Positions 33,107-43,884 of a stretch of DNA of 64,000 nucleotides are shown here, piece by piece. Below the pieces are notes generated by a model. The model saw only the letters and a list, made by a program, of their open reading frames with translations. It did not search any database and was not told the origin of the DNA. This DNA comes from Cytidiella melzeri (taxonomy: Eukaryota; Basidiomycota; Agaricomycetes; Polyporales; Irpicaceae). The DNA lies in the NCBI GenBank assembly GCA_022592445.1, contig JABYQR010000068.1, forward strand, positions 1 through 64,000, read 5' to 3'. The number at the start of each line of letters is the position of its first letter. Position 1 is the stretch's first letter. The position numbers and the translations under genes were made by a program.

Positions 33107-33855
33107 AGGTACGTAGAAGAGAAGATGACTGGCTAGAACTAGGCTTTAGTTAGATTAGCTCGGAGCAAGGAAGCTTGTAGTACAACGGTACTATTATTGT
33201 GTGCTGAGTGGCGCACTGGAACGTACGTGTATCGACAGAAACAGCTGTGGATGCAGCAGACGTGGCGGAGAAAGAACAAAGACAGAATAATAACGTAGTA
33301 TAACACGACAGTCGCTGTACATGTTGAAAGTTGCTGCCTACGTCGTGTTTGAGCGCCATCTCACGGGTGAGACACCCATAACGATTTCAAGTGCTGGTCA
33401 GAAAGATACACAACGTGTTGATCATATTGCAACTACGCATTGACATATAGGCGACAAGAGGGGTGGATGAGAGACTACGGATTATCGAGCGACGGTAAAG
33501 CAAACCATACAGCAGTGAACGAGCAGATTTGTGCACGACGAGGAAGCTACATCTGCGACTGAAAACGATAGAGTGGATGGGGGATACGACGGTACTCCTG
33601 GCAAGTGGGTGGGGAATGGTGATGATGGAAAACACGAAATAAAAAGTACACGGAGTACCGAAGGCCGTATGAAAAAGTAATGCGACGGCTTCAGAGGAGG
33701 GGGATGAAAACCAAAAGAAAAAAAGATCACGAGCGATAAGGGAAAGAGGGAGGTAAACGAGTCCTTTGAAGAATATGCATAAATCATGACAGCGTCGAGC
33801 AAACTGACGACGAGATAGGACAAGATAATGACAGAACGCTCTGAACCGTCATCGT
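33107..33855. other. Spacer between GDA1 and bZIP gene
   Basis: Contains the GDA1 upstream region and the bZIP 3' end. No supported coding sequence. Part of it (about 33107-33150) is recognisably similar to sequence upstream of the GDA1 copy at the window end. Confidence 0.5.
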
Positions 33856-35481
33856 TCACGGTGGAAGAGTAAGAGAAGGGACGGTAAGACCGTGCTCACG
33901 AAGAGCATTCTCAAGCGCCCCAGATCGGCGCATCCAATACTCCTTCTCTTCGTTCGCCTTTTCCACCATCGCCTCTAGCTCTCGCTGATACTCTAACTTG
34001 CGCTTCCTGCTACGACGAGCGGCGAGCGTATTTTGACGCCTCTTGGCTTCGATGGCATCCACATCTTGCGGATCCAACGAAAGGTCCTCGTCGCCACCAT
34101 CGTCGTCGCCGAGAGCCTGAGATCGAGAACGCTTTTTGGCAAACACAGCAGGTATCTCCTTGCGAGAGGTGGCAGAGGGAGTTACATACTTGCGCGTCTG
34201 GATCGGAGCATCATAAGGGACTAGAGTATCAGGTGTTATGTTCTTCCGCGTCCCAGTAGGCGCAGTCTTGCGGCGAGGGAGCGGCTTGAAAGACCCGACG
34301 CCTGGAGTGGCTGGAGTAGCATTGACAGAGCTGTTGAGGGAGGATGGGTCGAGAGCGGGAGTGTCAGGCGAGGCCATCGTGTACAAGCCATCGAAGGAGA
34401 CAGGAGACTGGGCGGCGATCTTTGTAGACTCGAGCGGGGCATCGAAGCCGAAGGAGTCGTCGAACAGAGGCGACTCGCCGAAACCAAAGTCGTCGGTGTC
34501 AACAATAGCAGGCGATGTCATGAAGTCGCTGGTCCCGACAGCCGGAGTGGTGAGCATGTCCTCCCAAGGCGAATCATCCATAGGCGACGTCAAATAGTCA
34601 CCCGCGAACTCATTGCCCAGGCTTTGATACTCTGGAGAGGCTGAAACAATCAGACGAAAATTGTTAGCACAAGCTATTGGCAATGAATCCGAAACAGATT
34701 CAGTACCGATCAGTAGGTCGAAGACCGCTTGCACGCTCTCGTGAACAGTGGCCTGTGCCACAGAAGCGGTGTCCGCAGGCTTTTGAGAGAGCATATTCAG
34801 GTAGTTGTTGCGTAAAGTCGAAAAGTCGAAGTCGCTATTAGACGAAGTCGAGGGTACTGGTTGGTTTTCTGTTGGTGTATAGCGAGTTGTGCGGGGTACT
34901 GGCGGTAACGATTGGGGGAGGCCATGATGAGCAGCGAGAGCTGTTGCATTGGTAAATACCGGATGGGACGGAGTCCACGAATGCGAATTTATCGGGACAT
35001 TAGGTGCGGTTGATGCGCGCGGAGGCGGGTGGTGTTCAGTAGACGGAGAACCATGTTGACCAGCGGTGTCCGAGGGGTCGTTGAAAAACGACGGATTTAT
35101 TGAAGAGAGGACATTTTGAGGATGTCGTGTAGGTTGTATGTATGGTTTAGGAAACAAGGTGGCGGTTTGCGTGTTAAGATGGGCGGTCGAAGGCTGCACT
35201 GTTGGCGGCCTCGAAGGTTGTCTAGGCGATCGCGCGCAGGTCAGCGTCGAGCTCGAAGAAGGATCATGAGGAGCAATGTCCGCCTCCGGATGGAAAGCAG
35301 GGTATCCCGAATGAGCACCGTCGTAAGGTGAAATCATTGGCGATCTATCATCCGGTTCATACTTGACTCGCGACGCCTCGACGAGGGAATTTGGCGACGA
35401 GTACCGTGCCTTACTCGACGAGGCGACTGCGATCGACTCAGTGCACCAGACAGACAATTCGGAGGTAAATGCCATTGACAT
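33856..35481 (-). CDS. GCN4/Cpc1-like bZIP transcription factor
   Basis: Two exons, 35481-34707 and 34640-33856, joined across a 66-base intron (34706-34641, donor GTACTG, branch-like GCTAAC, TTTCAG acceptor). The intron length is a multiple of three, so the unspliced frame also stays open. The spliced product is 519 aa. The basic region NTLAARRSRKRKLEYQRELE and the following zipper-like heptads lie at the extreme C-terminus, as in GCN4 and Cpc1. The middle holds acidic/aromatic patches suited to activation (SPMDDSPWEDML, DDFGFGESPLFDDSFGFD). GCN4-type factors induce amino-acid biosynthesis genes on starvation through TGACTCA sites. Three such sites and short uORFs lie upstream. ATG 35481 is followed by a second ATG two codons later. 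Orthology is inferred from the basic region, layout and promoter. Confidence 0.88.
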   Translation of the reverse strand: MSMAFTSELSVWCTESIAVASSSKARYSSPNSLVEASRVKYEPDDRSPMISPYDGAHSGYPAFHPEADIAPHDPSSSSTLTCARSPRQPSRPPTVQPSTAHLNTQTATLFPKPYIQPTRHPQNVLSSINPSFFNDPSDTAGQHGSPSTEHHPPPRASTAPNVPINSHSWTPSHPVFTNATALAAHHGLPQSLPPVPRTTRYTPTENQPVPSTSSNSDFDFSTLRNNYLNMLSQKPADTASVAQATVHESVQAVFDLLIGTESVSDSLPIACANNFRLIVSASPEYQSLGNEFAGDYLTSPMDDSPWEDMLTTPAVGTSDFMTSPAIVDTDDFGFGESPLFDDSFGFDAPLESTKIAAQSPVSFDGLYTMASPDTPALDPSSLNSSVNATPATPGVGSFKPLPRRKTAPTGTRKNITPDTLVPYDAPIQTRKYVTPSATSRKEIPAVFAKKRSRSQALGDDDGGDEDLSLDPQDVDAIEAKRRQNTLAARRSRKRKLEYQRELEAMVEKANEEKEYWMRRSGALENALREHGLTVPSLTLPP

Positions 35482-35625
35482 AGCGTGCGGCTGACGGCTC
35501 CGCACGTTGCGCAGACGAATGTGCTTTCGAGAGCGGGCGTGGGCTTTATCGAGCAAAACACAGCTCGAGAATGGGCGGACACTTTGCGATGCAAGACACT
35601 TTCACTCACCGAGAGTCCTCTAGAC

Positions 35626-35632
35626 TGAGTCA
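35626..35632. promoter_or_regulatory. AP-1/GCRE-type site TGAGTCA
   Basis: A TGAGTCA heptamer, 145 bases upstream of the bZIP start codon. This is the half-palindromic site recognised by GCN4-family factors; it suggests autoregulation. Confidence 0.5.
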
Positions 35633-35712
35633 GATCTTGAACAGCTGCTGGTGGCTGCTCAAGAGACAGTTGTTGGTGGTAGAAGAGGGGGAAGAACAAA
35701 GAGTCGGGAGCC

Positions 35713-35719
35713 TGACTCA
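35713..35719. promoter_or_regulatory. AP-1/GCRE-type site TGACTCA
   Basis: A second exact heptamer in the same upstream region. Confidence 0.5.
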
Positions 35720-35727
35720 GGTCGGCC

Positions 35728-35845
35728 TTATATCATTAGCGTCCTTTCCAATTCAGGCTCAGAGACGCCCGTTTAGCAGTCAAAGTTTCCCAGCTGCGGT
35801 CGAGCAAGGCACGCTGTACGCGTTTCATTTCTGCCAAAACTGCAT
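35728..35845 (-). promoter_or_regulatory. Chain of three short uORFs upstream of the bZIP gene
   Basis: On the minus strand three ATGs head short frames: six codons (MQFWQK), thirty codons (MKRVQRALLD..., starting 35828), and two codons (Met-Ile, 35736-35728). Neighbouring frames overlap at their ends as ATGA and TAATG. Whether this segment is in the mRNA leader is not known; a strong donor-like CG|GTGAGTGAAAG at 35610 may remove part of the leader. GCN4 and Cpc1 mRNAs are known to be controlled by uORFs. Confidence 0.4.
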
Positions 35846-35985
35846 AGCAAATGCACAGCCAGTGTCGAGCTGAGTGCCCAAGCTTCCAAAAGCAACCAGC
35901 ATGTTGTCGAAAGCGGTGTACAACCTGTACTCGAATATTTTCCAGGAATACACACTACACAGACACACGCCCAATAAGGAAGGCG

Positions 35986-35992
35986 TGAGTCA
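35986..35992. promoter_or_regulatory. AP-1/GCRE-type site TGAGTCA
   Basis: A third exact heptamer about 505 bases upstream of the bZIP start codon. Confidence 0.45.
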
Positions 35993-35999
35993 CCTGCCC

Positions 36000-38900
36000 G
36001 TCAGACGCCGATAGCCGCCCGGCTCCGAACCCGTCGAGTCACAGCCAGCTGCTGACCAAGCCGCCGCGCCGAACTGCGCGCCCTCCCCGCCACACGATTG
36101 CAGCTGATGGTGGCAGTTCTTGATGCTCACCGCAGACGTCCACGTCCTCAAGAGTGCGTCCGTTCCGATATATTCACCCAGCTATACCGGGACACCAAGC
36201 CCCTTGGTCGTCGTGCTTGGTTAACCCAGGAGCAGCGCAGTTCCGAAGAAATGCCCGACGGGTAGTAACCCTAAGCCCGTGAGTATCAGGTAACGGAAGT
36301 AAATGTTTCTGCACCGCAAAATCCGTTAGCTGCAGTGCTCACCAGGTTTCCAGGTGGAAACAAACAATGTCTAGCCTCCAGCAGCGAATAATACCCGATA
36401 TCGATGGCAAATTCACCCGGGTAAATCGTCTCGACCAGTCCGCTCCTTGTAACGATATTGATGAAATGTCAGAAAGCCTACGTTTCCGCAGAAGCGCAGT
36501 CCGACGATTGCGAACGCCTCTTCATCGGATGGCCGCAGCATTTACAGGCTGACGCGTCCTGATATCACCCCTCAAACCTTGGAGAGGAGAGCGACACGTA
36601 AGACGTTACTAAGCGTGTAGATGCTGCGAGAACCATCCCAGGCCTGAGGGACACGCATTCCGTCCTCATCAAGCTGCGCGCCTGAGCATCACGGTGTCTT
36701 CGCACATCGACTGCAAGCTGCGTACCAGTACAGCCTCAGCGATGTAAGTGAATGCAAGCTGACAGATTGCAGCCAATGAATACGCTGTGTTTGTTCTTTT
36801 CTCCGTCATCTTCGCACAGAGCCACATGCCTGATATACTCACAGACCATGAGCTCCTGCGGCCACCGGAGCGCCAGCTGCCTTCTGAGCGCCCTGATTAA
36901 CGGAATCGTACCTTCGCGGAAGGCCGACGAAAGTCGCTCATGGTAAGTAGATGTCGACCAGATATGAGGTCTTCGTGCAAGGAGGCACCGAGGTAGACTA
37001 GGCCGCGCAGGATAAAACTCTGTCTTACTTGTGGAATAGCCCAGGTGAGTGGCGGAAATGTTGTTGGGACGAACAAGGTAAAGGGCATTCCACTTGAGGT
37101 CCGGCGGCAAGAGGCACATTCTACCAACGGGATCTGGCGCAAATAGCTTCCTAAAGCGCTGCGGCACAAGAGAAGGGAAGGGAAGGTCAAACAGCCGTCA
37201 GCAAGGCCATTGAGAAAGGGCGCCAGATATCCTAGCTGACAGACCCAGTATTCTTCAGCGGAGCAGACTGTCCATTCTAAGGGATGTCGAAATGTTGTCC
37301 TCTTGATAAGACACGGAGTACAGAGGCCGGCAGACAAGGAAATCGGTGCACTGATCCTCCAGCAAGCGCAGACGGGATAGGGATAAGAAGCAAAGTCTAG
37401 TGTATGAGAACGTTGAGGTCCACGTAGCCGATCCGTTTCCGCCCTAGTCCGACGGACGAGAGGATGATTAAACCCACATAAAGCAGCAGGCGAGCCATTG
37501 AGCTGATCAATACGACGGCGGTCCGTGGTAGATCTGCCAGCGGCGAGCGTTCCGTCTCCCCACCCGAGCGACGGCGTTATTCGTTCGACAGTGAGGTATC
37601 GTCCGGTGAGGCATGACGCGTGCAACACGATTTGATGACATAGAAAAGATACGTCGAGCTCCAAGAAACCTCCCTATTGCCCGCATACCGTCGAGGCGAG
37701 GTGTTCACGATACTGTACGGAGGATGAACCATAGGGATTTCCACGGGACCACCGCGAATCTGTGGTCTATGCTTCAGAGGTTTAGGGTTGGTGTCCCGGC
37801 GTGTTGCTTGCATTGCGCTCCTTGCTCACCCATGATGAACGCTGAGAAAATAGATGCTCGTTGCTGGACATGCTGCTCACTTGTTCCTTGAGCATAAAGC
37901 AAACTTGAGCACGCGCATGGAGCCGCTCTCTTGAACCTACAAAACACGCGCCACACGTGCCGGGAGAGTTTGAGTATCGTGCTAGACTTGTGTGTATGCC
38001 ACTCACCTTATTCACCCCAATGCCTTATACTTCCAGATTCTAATCCCAGGACGCGACTTCCCACAGCAGTTTGTATATGCGCGTCGACGCAGTCGCAAAG
38101 AAACAGTTGACACGTAGAGACGCGTCTCATGTTCAACAATCATTGTTCAACCACCCCTCCAGCAAGGTGAGTCCTTCCCACGCCACGAAGCCTCTCGAGC
38201 CTTAAACGCTCAAACGCATTCGACCTTTTGCAGGGATTTAGTTGCAACTGTCCTGGAAGAGTGCCGACGAAGGACGCAACAGCAGAGAGTAAAGGAGCCA
38301 AAGGAAAAGAAAAAGGTGTGGCAAAGGCATGGCCCTTTATATACGTTTCGTCGAGTCATGACGTTGGGCGCGCGCGATTGCCCCTTTTAGTATCCGGATC
38401 ACCGCTCGCAGCCCATGTGGCGTTTTTGCTCCGGCTCCGAGAGTGCGTTCCTGCCCATGGAGGCCAGCCCGGTGCCAGAACAAATCGGGAGTTCGCCTAG
38501 AAAGAGCTTCTCCCGGTGACTCTCCGTCGCAGTGCAGATTGAAGTTAGAAATGCGGGCTTGAGTCAGCTGGCCATGTGAGATGAATACGAAATATGGCGA
38601 CACAATTTTGCACGAACGGTATGTTCGCATTGTTCGACTAACAAATTACCATTTCGCTGGCTCGGAGTGTGCCCAGTGACCAAGGTGAATGTTCCTACGT
38701 TTAGCTAGCTCACTCATATTTGTCGTGCGACATAGCCCTTTTTGCATGATACTTGCATAAGGATGCTCCTCGCGTGCAATGCTAAAGTCGTGGGCGCGAA
38801 TTGTTCCTCAGCGGTGCAACTCTGGCACCGTGAACACAAGCGTCATCCAGGATTGATGTTCCTGCATGCCGCATTGTCAATACAGAAGTTTTGAGATTGT

Positions 38901-41480
38901 CTTGCTGACTCACCCTTTTTCATCGGCCCAATAATGCCAAGACTGTTTTATACAGCCTGTGACTAGCTCATAACTCCCTGTGTCCAGAGAAACGCAGAGG
39001 TTGCGGAATCAACGTACCAGCCGCAGTAATAGCAGTTACCCTACGTGATCCAACCGTCCTCTCGACACACAACAGCAGGAACATCACATTTCATCGCATA
39101 TCAAGAGACGACACCCAAAGGCATGAACCAGACAGGATGTCAATCAGCAAGCACCACAACATCACAAAGCTGGCCTGCAAGACGTACCTTCCCGACAAAA
39201 GGTCATGAGTGCATATGCATGGAAATGATAATCGCCCTTCGAACCGATTGTTCACGAGTAGTGACTCTACGAATTGCACAATACCCTGCTAATGTGTACA
39301 TGTTACCGCAAGCTGTGAGTCACGTCCGAGCACATGTCGAGTTGGACTCGCCAATCTGCCTCTGACTCGCCATACATCATAAGTCACAGCCATTCACTCC
39401 AATTGACACTTCCGTCGAGGTTTGTCGGCGCCCGAGAGGAAGGCACGACATTGGCTTGCATGACCGCTACGTCTGCGATAGACTTCACAGTCACCGTACA
39501 GGTGATCTGCACCTTGATGATACTCCTGATTCTCAGCCGCTGTGTGTCTCGCTCGTCGAAGCAAAATGTAAGGATCAACCTCACCTGTAACACGTGTCTC
39601 CGTCGATGCTGGCGAGTGTCCGCGCCGTGTTGGCAAGATAGGAACAAACCTCCAATCAAGTCCAAAGCATAGCGCAAGGGGACATGTCCTGGCCGTTCTC
39701 TTGTCGATCATCCGGAACCCGCACAATTCACGTACTCCCTGCAGCGGCAGTAGATTGCGGGGATGGGAGACGGATAACGGTTTGTATAACTTGCAGAACC
39801 CAGCCTTGCGAGAGGCCTCGAGGTACTGTGCAGAAGGAGAATTGGCTTCATCATCTGACCCACTGCGCGTTGCAGGGAAAAGGAGGGGGTGATGGATCAG
39901 CAGAATTTCTTGGAGACCGGGAATGGGCTGTTCACCTGTAAGTGAGCATAGTCAGCACTCCACTGCGCGCGACATTCCAGATGGAGAATGTACGAGCCAC
40001 ATCTTACAAGAACTGATTTATCACTTGTGTAGTCGTGCATAAACCGCATAGCAAGGTATCTGAGGTGATTCCGAGATGGATAAACAAAGCCGAAACAGGC
40101 ACGGCCGTGCACAAATGTTGAATTTGGAGAAGTCCAGAGGTAAGAGATACGAACAACGTAAAGAACGGTGCTATGCCGAATTGCGCTAATGATCAGAGGG
40201 CAGTCGTCAGCTCTAATGATAGAACAACCGTTTGTAATCTTACAATCGGTTGTCGTCCGACTGCGAGTCTGAATTCTTTTAGGCCAATCGCTCTACGGGG
40301 GTCAATAATATGAACTGCAATTTAGGGGCAAGTCTGCCACTGCAAACACTCACCTTTGAGCCAATACATACAAGGTGAAGACAAATGTCTTGCTCACATC
40401 TTCATGCCGAAACGTTCCAAGACTTGTATCGTATATTCCTAAACAAGAGACGGCAATAGAAATACTTACCGACCCCATCTCGCCGAAGAACGTCCTTGAT
40501 CTCAGGCAAGCCAATTGCAAGATGAGATGGTACCTTTGAAGTTGACCGCATTCCCGCTTTTCACGGAAAATTCGGTCGTCGGGGAGGGGGTTTCTTTTTT
40601 CTAAATTGAACACATTCGAAAGACTCGATAATAAAAGTAGGTACTCAACAGGATTTACGCAGCTGTTCCAACAACGTGTTCTGAGCAGAAAGCGATATTT
40701 CATTGATACACGTCCACCGTTCTCCGTGCGATTGGCTAGCAAGGTTCGGAAGCGAGCCTCAGCATTCAAGCTCTCGATACCACAGGGGCTGGGTAGATCA
40801 ATGTGAGACCTCCTCCCTTGCAATGATCATCGGCCTTCGTACGCTCCATGATCCTGGCCGTTACCTCTCCGTCGAAAAGACACCAGCGTAGAAATTGGAA
40901 CACCGAACCGACGTGGACCGTTGAAACAGGGACGGATGATTATGCTAGCTGAAACTGAGGGCTTCGGAGCAAGTTGCGTTTGACCACAGTATAATAGTAC
41001 AAGACACTCACCCTCCGGGTAGGGCGGTTGCCTCGCAATGCACGCGTAAGTAGCAACTGTAAGAAGGGGGTGTAACAAGTCTAGGTTAGCTTACCCGAGG
41101 CTAGTGGAAACAAAACACTTTCGAGTTGCCCGACTGGAAACGTCGTAATATCCGCCATGTCTCTGAATCATACCGCCGACATTACCATCTGCAAAAGCGG
41201 TTTCTCGATGAAGTTGCATCGCAAAGAGAGATTCCAAGTTTGCTTAGATTGTGAGTGTGTCTGTCCGCTGGGACACGGAGCAGTCGACGTCGACGTTGAA
41301 GACGACGCTGAGCCTCAGTCGCGTAGAGCGCTACTAGAATAGCGCTCTTTGCTTGTCTCTATTTGCACTCTCGTTCCATAGCACTGCGGGCAACTTGATT
41401 GCAATCCAACGCAGGTTCTGTAACATTTTTGGCATACTACTGGGGCATTGGACGACTGTCCTCAAACTCGCTCTACAATC
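36000..41480. other. Gene-poor region with scattered splice-like signals
   Basis: I found no gene I can stand behind. Minus-strand donors (GGTGAGT or GGTAAGT) occur near 37873, 38009, 38934, 40353, 40469, 41011 and 41094. Fragments that look coding include LKWNALYLVRPNNISATHL near 37080-37140, EIKDVLRRDG near 40480, and a possible start MADITTFPVGQLESVLF at 41158. Joining the last two would need introns of only 31-38 bases, which is unusual. These may be relics of a multi-exon gene or chance frames. Confidence 0.3.
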
Positions 41481-41487
41481 CTCCAAG

Positions 41488-42965
41488 ATGTGCGTCGGCT
41501 TCTGGTCTCTCGAGCATGCGGACTATGCCCTGTGCGTGCGTGCGTAGCTGAATGACCCCCCCAGTTCCATCGAGACCCTCTCCCTCTCGAACACGTTACG
41601 AATTCCCTACTTACCACCCAACGCATAGAATATTGTGCAGCAACCGAGATGAGTTCCTCGCACGTCCCACGTCGTCCGCGCACTGGCATTCGTTTGAAAA
41701 TCTCGCATCATCAGCAGCAGCAGCAACGAACAGTGAAAGAATCCTCTCAGGCCGCGACCTCCTCGCAGGAGGAACCTGGCTAGGAATCAACCGCCGCGGA
41801 AACGTCGCTTTCCTGTGCGTGCCCTCCTCCACGACAAACGAGAAGGAAAAGCATATCTGACTTTCGGACGTTTTGTCTTGTCCAACTTTCAGGACGAACA
41901 TCACCGAGGACGTCCAGCCTCCGTCAAATTCCACAACCAGGGGCGAACTCACCTCTTCCTTTCTCCTATCCGACGTCCAATCCCACAACCTCCAGAGCTA
42001 CCTCGACACCGTCACCGCCCGCAACAACAAATACGCAGGATTCAATCTCCTCCTGCTCGCTCCATCTGTCTCCTCTCCAGCAGGTGGCAGCGGTACCAGT
42101 AGCACCACCGACAGCATTCACGCCGCTGCCGACGTCCCCCCTAGCCGTCAAAAAGCCCAGACCTGGGCCTACAACGCGTCGTACCTCACAAACCACGGTG
42201 GCGGCGGCGCACTCGCGTCTCGACCGCTCACAGACGCAGAACGTCGTTGTGGGGCACTCTCGAACGGCGTAGACGGTCTCGGTGCGGAGTCCTGGCCGAA
42301 AGTGCAGCAAGGCTCACGTCTGTTCCTGGATATCCTCCAAACCACCAGCAGTAGCAGCAGCAGTCGAGACGCACAAGACAGGAGTAGGGCAGAGTCGGAC
42401 CTCGTGGAGCGTCTGTTCAATCTATTGACGTGCGTGTTGTAATTCTTCACAATCTCCAACATTTCTCCCCTCCCCACATGTCCCATTTCCATGCCGTACG
42501 TAACCCACTTCTTCCCACGTGCCCCCACCTCTCCGCGAAACACACGAAACACACGACTGAACATATCCATCACCTGAACCTCTCTTTTTTTTCTGTTTCC
42601 CTCCCTTGTCCAAACTGCAAGAGCAAATCAAAACCAAAAACAATCCTAACTCACTCATTCACAGATGGCGAACCGACCCACCCCCTCGCACCCGCACCGA
42701 CCTACGAAACACAATCCAAATCATCCCCTCCCCCATCTCTACTCCTCAAACTCGTCCCTCCTCCTCCTCCTCCTCCTCCTCACAACCTACACACTATTAC
42801 GGCACACGACTATCGACAGTCCTACTCGTCCGTCGCGACGGCACCGTCCTATTCACCGAAAGAGATATATGGAGGTTGGATTCTTCGGAGGAGGAGGAGG
42901 GTTGTAGACCTGTACCAGGTGATCGGAAGGGGGATCGCGTTTGTAGGTTTCAGCTCGCCATATGA
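41488..42965 (+). CDS. TANGO2: TANGO2/NRDE family protein
   Basis: Four exons: 41488-41531, 41629-41814, 41893-42429, 42665-42965; introns are 97, 78 and 235 bases; 1068 nt, 355 aa. The start MCVGFWSLEHADYAL followed by CSNRDEFLARP gives the NRDE signature of the family at about residues 18-22. GGTWLGINRRGNVAFLTNI and NKYAGFNLLL follow as in TANGO2 proteins. The C-terminal YYGTRLSTVLLVRRDG and FTERDIW block is also typical. The N-terminal Cys right after Met is a conserved feature. Odd points are long Ser runs at residues about 215 and 280, from TCC/AGC repeats in exons 3 and 4. Human TANGO2 is linked to mitochondrial and lipid or heme metabolism and Golgi organisation; the biochemical role is unsettled. 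Confidence 0.93.
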
Positions 42966-43884
42966 TGGTTGGATTGGTTGGTTGGTTGGTGTACGTTGTA
43001 TGTATGACAGTTGTACAACTTTGAGTTGAGCAAGTGCAGTCAGTCAGTCAGTCAGTCTCTTTCTGCGTTGTGAGCGGGTATCGGTCGTTTGCCGTGAGGT
43101 TGGTTGTTCTGTACGTTACCACATCCAACCTTGCCTAATACACACTGAGCGAACAACGTAGGGGAGATGTGAATAAAACAGAAAAAACAATGAAACATCA
43201 TGCATTACAAGTGTGGTGTATGATGTGTGTGGATGAGAGAGAGAAAGAGACAACATGAAAAACGAGCGGGGTCTAGTACTAGTAGCAACGCACACAAACA
43301 AAAAAAAAAGAACACGATAGCGATAGAATAGAATAGATAACAGCTGTATCATCCGGATCCGCAATGGGCATTGTATATTCGTCGTGGTATCTCCCGAAAA
43401 AAAACATACATACATAACGAGTAGCAAACAAACAAAAAACACAAAAAACACAAAAACAAGACAGACAGACAGACAGAACCAAGCAAAGCGGCGTATACAT
43501 GGTAAGGGAGAGAGGGAGAGAGAACATCGGTAAGGGAGGTTGTGCGGTGGGAGGGGTGTAAAGGGAAATGCATGCATGCAAAGGGGAGGGTGAGGGGAGG
43601 GGAGGGTGAGGGGAAGGGGAGGGTGAGGGGAAGGGGAAGACAATCGGGCCATCCGCGCCGAACGTAATGAAAACCAAAACCCTCTGTGTCCCACGAAAGT
43701 CGCGTGTAGGAGCTCCGGAGGGCCTAAGAACACGATGCATTTCGACGATTTACATAGAACGAGAGAGAGAGCGAGGGAGAGCGAACGACCTACTCTCCCC
43801 ATTAAAAAAAAAAGCAAACGAAAACGAAAAACAGAGGCGCAAAAGAAAAGAAAAAGAAAAAGAAAGAAAAAAGTGTGTACAAGT
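42966..43884. other. Low-complexity spacer between convergent genes
   Basis: Purine-rich on the plus strand, with simple repeats: ACAGAC units near 43460, and repeated GGGGAGGGTGAGGGGA units at 43575-43640. Long minus-strand frames over this stretch come from base bias, not coding. It contains 3' ends of the TANGO2 and Zn2Cys6 genes. Confidence 0.55.
43575..43640. repeat. G/A-rich tandem repeat
   Basis: Imperfect units of GGGGAGGGTGAGGGGAAG repeat about four times. Confidence 0.6.

Noticed and set aside
36897..37664. Minus-strand frame of 255 codons
   Set aside because: No domain, rich in rare residues, no ATG-led start consistent with a gene, and better splice signals on the same strand use other frames.
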